Shown here piece by piece: positions 57,034-64,000 of a stretch of DNA of 64,000 nucleotides. Source of the stretch: Leptasterias polaris (taxonomy: Eukaryota; Echinodermata; Asteroidea; Forcipulatida; Asteriidae); the NCBI GenBank assembly GCA_037783415.1, contig JAZGTN010000218.1, positions 1,033,098 through 1,097,097 of the forward strand. The letters are read 5' to 3'. Below the pieces are notes generated by a model. The model searched no databases, was not told the DNA's origin, and was given only the letters and a program-made list of their open reading frames with translations. The first letter of the stretch is position 1. The number at the start of each line of letters is the position of its first letter. The position numbers and the translations under genes were made by a program.

Positions 57034-58667
57034 CGCACTATCAGACCCCCGGGGATGGTGCGTCAAGTTTGCGTCTTTACTCTCGGGAAAAAGTGACTGT
57101 GGGTACGTCAAGTCCAATAGTGGTCAGTCAAAAAATTCTTCGAGCGGTGCGTCGAGGTACGTCATGGTCCGTCGAGGTACGTCATGGTCCGTCGATGTCC
57201 ATTTCAACATTTATTTTGTTTATTTAGTGGAGAATAAAAATGCACCTACCCTGTGTAAAATGATGTTGGTATTATTTTGTTAACATTTATGTTGCCCGAG
57301 GGTCGGGAATTTACCGCCAGAAAGTCAGCGATCACCACATGCCAGCTCAGACGGCCGTTTATTTTCCACACTGCACATAGCAAGCCTTTTGCCCAAGCCC
57401 AATACACATGTGCATCATGGCGTGGTAGTTTTGTCATCCTCGGCCCCGTGGTATATTATATCTCTCACACGCACGATAGTGGGGGTCGATTGTCGAGTCA
57501 TAGATGGATACGAGGTAAGCCTGTGACCATACGTTTAATTTACTATCTGTTTCAAACTTTTCTAAACGGTTAACCGTTTGTCGGCGGCAAGTGAATTTGT
57601 TCTAAAATACACGAACAACAAAGACGATGTATAAGGAAGCCCAAATGTTTTGACAATTAACATCGAGACTGTACATGTACCTGTGTCAGTGTATTTTGTA
57701 AATCCTTGTTGTTTCATGTTGTTTCCAAAAATTTACCGACCGAGAGATAATCCTTCACGATCTTTATAAGCACAACATCCCGCAGAGTCGAAGTCGTGTG
57801 AATATCCCCCATCACTTCCGTGTGTATTTGAGTTTGACAAACGAAAACTGCAGTATTGCTCACGCACGTGTAAAAACATCTCTGACCACGCACTTATTTC
57901 TCACCAAAGGGAATTTCCCTTGCCTTATCGCTCCCACAGCTACACGCCATTCCTTCGCCCCCTAAACTATAAAATTTTACCACGTTAGGTAGAGCAAGTA
58001 CATCCGCGGGATCGCGGTGATGAATACAGCGCTGTGAGAAGCACTACGTCATAAATAATTATTCACGCGATCGGCCAATCGGAAAGCGGCCAGTCATTAC
58101 CAGTTATTACGAGGATGTGTGTTATTTAGTCACATATGTAATTCATGGCGCGGTGGTTTTGTCAACCTCTGCCCCGTGGTATATTATATCTCTCACATGC
58201 ACGATACTGGGGGTCGATCGTCGAGTCATGGATGGATACGAAGATGCATTATTTAGTAGACTGGTTCCCTCTCTATTATTTCGTGTGTTTGATAGCTAGT
58301 GCGTTGGGAACCGCACGTCTCGAAGATCAAGTGGTACATTCTCGCCTCGTGCATACACTTGCCATGTATTTTCAGCATGTGTGCCGGGAAACTCGTACAT
58401 ACAAGGTTGAAATACTTGGTATTCACTGCGCGTGCATCGTTTGCAGCATAGCAAGCGATTATGTGCGTCGATTTGTCCGTCGGTGGTGCGTTGCTATCCG
58501 CGAAAGGTGAGTCAAAAAAACGTTCGGAAGACCGTCCAAATCTGCAACAAGTGTGTCAATTTGTTGACTCATGGTGGGTCTTTGGACACGCAAATCCGTC
58601 CCCACATATGGACAGTGACGCACCATCCCCAGGGGTCTGATAGTGCGTCATACAATTGATAGGTGTA
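57014..58667. repeat. 1.65-kb segment bounded by a 52-bp inverted repeat
   Basis: The arms 57014-57065 and 58616-58667 are inverted copies with one mismatch (TGACGCACTATCAGACCCC in each). The left arm includes the last codons of the DIRS-like gag. The interior has a 99-bp direct repeat (57415-57513 and 58143-58241) and small GTACGTCATGGTCCGTCG repeats (57155-57200). Short ORFs inside are not recognisable. Split or inverted repeats occur in DIRS-type elements; a separate foldback element is another reading. Confidence 0.75.
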
Positions 58668-59571
58668 CAACATTATAGCGACTTCGACTAAAAGTCGATA
58701 ATATTGCTCGACTGAGTGAAACAAAAATTTGTGTGAAACAAACATCACGTTTCTTCCGTTTGTAGTAACTTTGAGTCCTCAAAGACTATAGTTGTTTGAT
58801 ATAATTTTAGATTTAAAGATAATAATATGTCCATTTCAATCATTTCAATGTTGTATTGTGTGGTTGTGGGTAGGTATCCACATTCAAACCGTGGACCTAT
58901 AACAAAAGGGACAATAGGTCCACGGTTGCTATCACAAAGGGTTGAACAAAGGAGGGTCCACGATTGCCGGTATTTACACGTGTGGGTGTGAGTGAATTAT
59001 TTGTATCAATAAGTATGTAATTCACTCTACACCACTCTGCTCTTTGTAAGGTAGCACTTTAATTACTTTGCAACGCTTTTCCTTGTTCTTTCATTATACT
59101 TTTTATGGCAAGAGGTTCGTAGGCTCTGCCCATGAACACTTAGTACATAACACTGGATTTCAAATAGTGATTAGGTTGAAGCGACCCCATGTTAAAAATG
59201 AATTATAAACTATAGGAGGAATACATATGTTTTGTTCTTTTAGTTATTTTTTTATCGCCGACTTATGACATGCATATGCAATAACATTTATAGAGATCTT
59301 AAAAAATTATTTTAAGATCTTAAAAAATGAAAAACAAAAAACTTCAGAGTTTGGAAATTTGAGGCATACAAAAAAGTTGGTGCACGTACAATCCCTTACA
59401 AAGCATTTTATTTGTAAATAAAGTAAAACCAGTCCGAGTGTTGAAGAAAAAAAGGGTTCAATGGTTGAACTTTTTCTTTTATAATATTGTAAATTTCCGG
59501 TACTTAGTGAAACAGATCGCGTGACTTTCAAATCGCTGAATGGTTTGTAAGTATTTTATTTCAAATTAAAA
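58668..59571. other. No gene; one hairpin
   Basis: A 14-bp perfect inverted repeat (AACCGTGGACCTAT, 58887-58900, and its inverse at 58914-58927) with a 13-base loop. A short hairpin (GACTT...AAGTC) lies near 58680. The rest is AT-rich. Confidence 0.4.
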
Positions 59572-59574
59572 GGA

Positions 59575-60843
59575 ATGACATTTTATGATGGTGTTAGCAA
59601 TACTATTAATAATCTTGGTAATCCTCACACTGTTATTTGTGGGGACTGGAACCTAGTTTTAAACGACAAAATTGATTGTTTAAACTACGTGAACATAAAT
59701 AACCCACTAGCTAGGAAAAAAGTTCTCAGTCTTTGTGATGAACATGATCTTATTGACCCTTGGCGTATTCAGAATCCGACTAGTGCTAGTTACACTTGGA
59801 GGCAGCACGATTCGGTGAAGCAGTCTAGATTAGATTTAGTTTTCTAATCTCTTCGGAGATGAACTCTAAAGTCACTAGTTGTGATATTAAGCCAGGTTAT
59901 CGCACAGAGAACTCCTTAAAGGTATTATACAGGATTGGCAGAGCTGTCAAAATAATCACAGACGGTGTAATCAACCACATACATGAAATAACAAACCTGT
60001 GAAAATTTGAGCTCAATTGGTCATCGAGGTCACGAGAAAATAGTAAAAGAGACCTTATGTGTTTTCTGTTTTTCAAACATCGAGTTTATTATCGCGCGCG
60101 ATAAAAACTTGTTTTACTCATTTCTCAGAACCCTTTCTATACCATTACTTTAAATCATGTAAGTTATGTGTGAATCTGTGAACATTTGTGTTTTTCGATC
60201 TTGCCAATAGTGTACAGGGCCTTTAATTGACATTCAGTTTGACTTCAATCAAATGAAAAGAGGGCCTGGTTACTGGAAATTCAACAACGCCCTTTCTGCA
60301 GCTCTTCCCTATCTGCATTACAACTTGGTCCACATTCACCCCAAGGACATCCATTTCACCATTAATTTCACCTGTTGGCGATTAGATCCAAAACTATTTC
60401 GTATGCTTCGTGGAAAAAGAAAAGCAATAGTAAGAGAGAGTACCTGATTGAGACTGTGATTCAAAATCTATCTTATAAAATTTCTCAGGGGGACTTAACG
60501 GTCACTGATGATCTTATTGACCTTCGTAAAAAGAAAATGGAGGGTGTTCTTATTCGATCTAAGACTCGCTGGATAGAAGAGGGTGAAAAACCCTCGCGGT
60601 ACTTTTTGAACATGGGAAAAACGTTGAATGGTTAACAAAACTATCAGTTCTATTTTCAGAGATGATAACACCTATGCTAAGTCTTCGGATGAAATCCTCC
60701 ATGAGGCAAGGCTTTTCTATAAAAAACTTTATTCCGAGGCTGAAAACTTTAACAACGGCAATTTGTGTTCCATTTTTAATGGCGTTCCTGTCCTCTCAGA
60801 TAAACTGCGGGATAGTCTGGAAGGTCCTTTTGTCATATCATGA
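59575..60843 (+). pseudogene. L1/Tx1-like LINE fragment (endonuclease to RT start)
   Basis: The end of the apurinic-type endonuclease is clear: VICGDWNLVLNDKIDCLNY, NNPLARKKVLSL, DPWRIQNPTSASYTW, QSRLDLVF. A one-base shift follows, then a TTAA MITE (59920-60222). The ORF then continues with MKRGPGYWKFNNAL, RSKTRWIEEGEKPSRYFLN and YKKLYSEAENF, the linker before the reverse transcriptase in L1/Tx1-type elements. The RT core (YADD) is missing and similarity stops near 60843. Both ends are truncated. Confidence 0.85.
59920..60222 (+). mobile_element. TTAA-flanked MITE inside the LINE (303 bp)
   Basis: TTAA at 59916-59919 and 60223-60226. Ends AGGTATTATACAGGATTGGC and the inverse of AGGCCCTGTACACTATTGGC. 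It interrupts the LINE frame between TCC and TTGACATTCAG. Shares ACCTGTGAAAATTTGAGC-type words with 7960-8298. Confidence 0.88.
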
Positions 60844-60899
60844 ACTTCATAATGCCCGGACATCACAGATTTTCCGATCATGCCGGGTGGCCTGAAACT

Positions 60900-61763
60900 T
60901 CGGCGTCTTTGTCTCCCAAATGTTTCCTACCAATTATAATAACTTTAACACACTTACCAGTGGGTTTTAGCTTTCCATATTCGTCCGATTGGCCCTTTCG
61001 CTGTCTGTCTTTTCGTCTGTTTTCCTTGATCGCGTTGTGTCAGTTTATGTGGAGCCTGAAATCCAATCCAGTGAAACTGGCACCAAAAGAAGCAGGAAGA
61101 GCCACTGTACAAGTACATATGAAAATATCTTATACTTATTGCTACACAATAAAACAATGGACAATTTTAAGTGTATAGTTTTTTTTGTCTCACACTGTAT
61201 AGATAGAGCAAGGAAAAAATCAAGCCTAAAATCCTAAGCACAGTGCCTATTGCACAAATAAGTTGAGTATTGCAGAGAATTATTGACTGAAGTTTTACTC
61301 AAATTTTTGCTTTTGTGTCTGTTTATTTTCAAAAGTAAAAAACAAACAAAAACCAACATCGCATTCGAACACAGACATCGTTTTGGAGCACATATCAATG
61401 CATCCTCTTTTCTGAGGTTAATACAAAGAAGAAACAGTAAAAACCAGCCCTAGTTTTATCGAGAATGTACTTCCATTACAATAAATACGTGGTCTTTGAA
61501 AGCCTCTGATATGAGCACGTAATGTAAATCTTTGTTAAAAGTGTAAATTTAATTGTATCAAAAATAAGAACATTTGTTTTAAAAGGTTTTTCTTATGTTA
61601 TAATCCCTGTAAATCAAAACATGCGTGTTTTGGTTGTTTAGTTTTTCCATTGTAAACTCTTGTGTAGGCCAATATAGTAAACCGATACCAGACAGGCATG
61701 ATGTGTTTGAGAAAGTTTAGGCTGTTTGAAAACTGTCCTTTTGCTCATTATTTTAGAGAATAT
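60900..61763. other. No gene recognised
   Basis: Only short ORFs. AT-rich after 61200. Confidence 0.35.
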
Positions 61764-62253
61764 TTATCCCTTACCATTATCTAAGACCGTATAGATTTTA
61801 TCATAATTATGTACCCATGCAGTATATTTTAGACCAATCCCTGGGCGACCTTGTACGTCTCCCCTGCCTTTCCCACTAGCTTTCCACTTCTTTCTGATAT
61901 TTACGACCCTTGGGCATTTCTCTGGCAGCCAGTACCATGGGTACTCAAGGTCTTTAAACCGCATGCATACCTTCCCACCAATAATTTTATTCTTTGTTTC
62001 TTATAGTAGTTATTATAAGTAGGTAAAGGACCATCACTTTTGTTCTGCAACTCTATAAACAGTCCAACAATATTATTCCAAGAGTTTTACCAGTCTTCAC
62101 AGAACCCCCAGCATACAAAATATGCGATATTAATAAGGTCCCGTGTATATGAATCTTCTTTGTAAAGAAAACTTCCATATACTTCCACTTGCTTCGGTGA
62201 CAAAAATCTTCATTTATCTTCACTTGGTCAATAAACCTCAATTCTACGTACAT
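61764..62253 (-). pseudogene. Decayed coding sequence of unknown family
   Basis: Minus strand. A segment (62253-62100) contains RFIDQVKINEDFCHRSKWKY and KKIHIHGTLLI; a shifted frame continues with IVGLFIELQNKS and PTYNNYYKKQ, then CMRFKDLEYPWYWLPEKC and GRPGIGLKYTAWVHNYDK up to a stop at 61764. Composition and the consistent direction suggest a former coding region with about two frame breaks. I could not match it to a family. A mobile element or an endogenised viral gene is possible, but nothing in the sequence settles it. Confidence 0.4.
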
Positions 62254-62333
62254 GATGAGTAAGGAAGCATATTATTTTGTACAAGGGATCTTATTAATAT
62301 CGCAAGTCTATTTAGCTATAGTCAGCTATATTA

Positions 62334-62404
62334 TAGCTCCCGGCAGGATCGAACCCCGGTCTCCTGAAAGACAGTCGGAGATACTTAAATTACCACTATA
62401 CAAT
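62334..62404 (-). repeat. tRNA-Asp-like relic (tRNA-derived sequence)
   Basis: On the minus strand, TATAGTGGTAATTTAAGTAT resembles the D-arm/A-box and GACCGGGGTTCGATCCTGCC the T-arm/B-box of tRNA-Asp. The 3' acceptor GGGAGC is present. The 5' acceptor strand does not pair with it and the anticodon stem is mismatched, so it is a pseudo-tRNA or the head of a SINE. Confidence 0.5.
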
Positions 62405-62498
62405 AAGTCTTCCACATGGCATTGGAAAATAAACAACCCCACTTAAATTACCACTATACAATAAGTCTTCCACATGGCATTGGAAAATAAACAACCCC
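62384..62498. repeat. 58-bp tandem duplication
   Basis: The unit beginning CTTAAATTACCACTATACAA occurs twice in direct succession. The first copy overlaps the 5' part of the tRNA-like relic. Confidence 0.93.
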
Positions 62499-63841
62499 CC
62501 TATCTAATTAACCATGGTTCATTCATGCAGCAGGTTCATCCAGGCGTGCTATAGCAACGGAAATTCTTATCACTCCAGGTTGTTTATATTATTAAGGGCA
62601 GTTTGGAACCCCAGTGTGAACCTAGGTTGTTGGCTAATGAGAAATTTGTTATAGCGCTAATATTTAAAAAAAAAATACAATCCCTCTTGCTAATCAAAAA
62701 CTCGAACAAGTAAAATGTCCTTGACTAGCTAGCCTGCACGTAGTCGTGATAGAGATTGGACTCCTCCTGATGATCAGAATAACCCATCTGTAATCTATCA
62801 ATTAAACATGAATAAATATTCAAGTATTCGAAACATAATTGTGATCAACCATGAAATTATTTCTATACTTCCATTGAGCAAACAAGCCGTCTTTTCAATA
62901 ACATTAAAATTGACATTATTTTCTAAATACATATTTTAAACTTTAAATATTCCTTTTACCAGCATGCTTTCACATGTCCACGACTTGCATATCTCTTAAA
63001 AAACACCTATGAAGGTGTCTTTTGACAATTATAAATATGCATAGATGGGATTTCATATTTTGCTATGAAAACAAGTATTATCAGAAAACTTGCCATCGAT
63101 TCAAAGTTGTTTCGATTTTGTTTCATTGTGACAAAAGATCACCGAAAGTGATTGGACAATGAGAATGTAGGTTGGTGTCACAAGGTCCACCACGATTGGA
63201 ACCATGTGGGGCCGATGTAGCTATTAGGCAGACCTATGTGAAGGAATGCAACCACAAAAGAAACAGGGACGCAATGAGATAATTTACAAAACAATACAAA
63301 ATTATTTAATTACAACTAACACGATTGATCATAATAAACATAACATAAAGTAATTATAACCCTTTCAGTACCAACACATATTTGCTACTAATGCAATGGT
63401 GACCAGAGAAATTTCCTTGACATGGCTACCTGGTGACCAACACTATTTAGGAAAGTTTTAGGTTACAGCGCCCTCACAAGGCAGATTGGGGTTAGCCTAG
63501 GTCCTAGTAACATAATGCAAGTTGTACAAGCAAGCAATTAAATTACTGTTTCCTTTGGCATATTGCCTTGGACTATCATTGCCTTTAACATATATTTGAG
63601 GTATGGTATTATGACCACTAAATACACAATTGAGTAGTTTAAATGTGAAAGCTAAACATTTGTCAAGTAGCTGTTCATACCAATCTGCATGATAATTATT
63701 TTTGAAATGTTAAATAAACAGAAGGTTTTAAGAAATTACTTTTGAAACAGCATCCTCTCCCCCCCCCCCCAAACCCGCCAAAAATAAAATAAAAATTGGT
63801 TGAGCCTCACAGATACTGGGATTTGGTGACTATACCCTTGT
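62499..63841. other. No gene recognised
   Basis: AT-rich sequence with a poly-C run near 63760. No ORF above background. Confidence 0.4.
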
Positions 63842-63997
63842 GGTGGCTACGCGGATACGATGTGCCGTGTACAAAGCTATAGGGAATATTTCTGAGTCCA
63901 AACAGATCACCCTAGGGGTGGCTAAGCGGATACGATGTGCCGTGTACAAAGCTATAGGAGGTGGAGGGAATATTTCTGAGTCCAAACAGATCACCCT
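63842..63997. repeat. Tandem repeat, two units at the window edge
   Basis: Units of about 75 and 81 bp start at 63842 and 63917 (shared GCGGATACGATGTGCCGTGT and GAATATTTCTGAGTCCAAAC). They differ by a short GAGGTGGA insertion. The array may continue beyond the window. Confidence 0.9.
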
Positions 63998-64000
63998 TTG

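Noticed and set aside
62334..62404. Functional tRNA-Asp gene
   Set aside because: The 5' acceptor strand does not pair with the 3' strand and the anticodon stem is mismatched.

Overview
The window is eukaryotic nuclear DNA from an animal. Spliceosomal introns with GT..AG ends are visible, GC content is low, and the sequence is dense in transposons. The recurring TAGGCCTA-type words, the TTAA-flanked MITEs that begin AAGG, the MITE whose ends read GGGCCCAATTTCATAAAG, and the mix of CsRn1-type Gypsy, DIRS-like, L1/Tx1-like, Helentron and CACTA elements suggest a marine deuterostome, most likely an echinoderm. That is inference, not proof. No bacterial genes, operons or CRISPR arrays were seen.

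Layout. (1) 390-6075, minus strand: an unrecognised seven-exon gene whose phases all join; it ends in a very acidic exon with one frame break in a G9 run. (2) 7.9-12.6 kb: MITE relics and unassigned DNA. (3) 12650-19271: a young LTR retrotransposon with two 1056-bp LTRs that encodes Gag and integrase but has lost protease, reverse transcriptase and RNase H, plus a separate two-zinc-finger ORF. (4) 20361-34979: a piggyBac element (TTAA target site, 14-bp ends). Its transposase gene is split by a CsRn1-type Gypsy element with identical-looking LTRs (24800-33037). That element's primer binding site is in turn split by a 2.9-kb Mutator-like non-autonomous insertion (29593-32503). (5) 36632-44117: a ten-exon CACTA/EnSpm (tnp2) transposase gene, readable end to end apart from one frame break. 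(6) About 45.9-50.6 kb: a spliced two-ORF gene for a DDE/RNase H-like protein with a Tudor-like tail, surrounded by twelve copies of a 13-bp motif (CAGATACGTTACC); this is the best candidate for an undescribed element. (7) 51.9-54.9 kb: a minisatellite, a decayed Helentron (helicase plus endonuclease) and small MITEs. (8) 55.6-58.7 kb: a DIRS-like gag relic running into a 1.65-kb stretch bounded by a 52-bp inverted repeat. (9) 59.6-60.9 kb: an L1/Tx1-like LINE fragment interrupted by a TTAA MITE. (10) 61.7-64 kb: decayed coding sequence of unknown family, a tRNA-Asp-like relic and short tandem duplications.

How the parts work together. Almost everything is mobile DNA. The nest at 20-35 kb gives an order of events: piggyBac first, then Gypsy, then the Mutator-like element. 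The only candidate host gene is the minus-strand gene at the left edge; the gene at 47-49.7 kb could be a transposase or a domesticated one.
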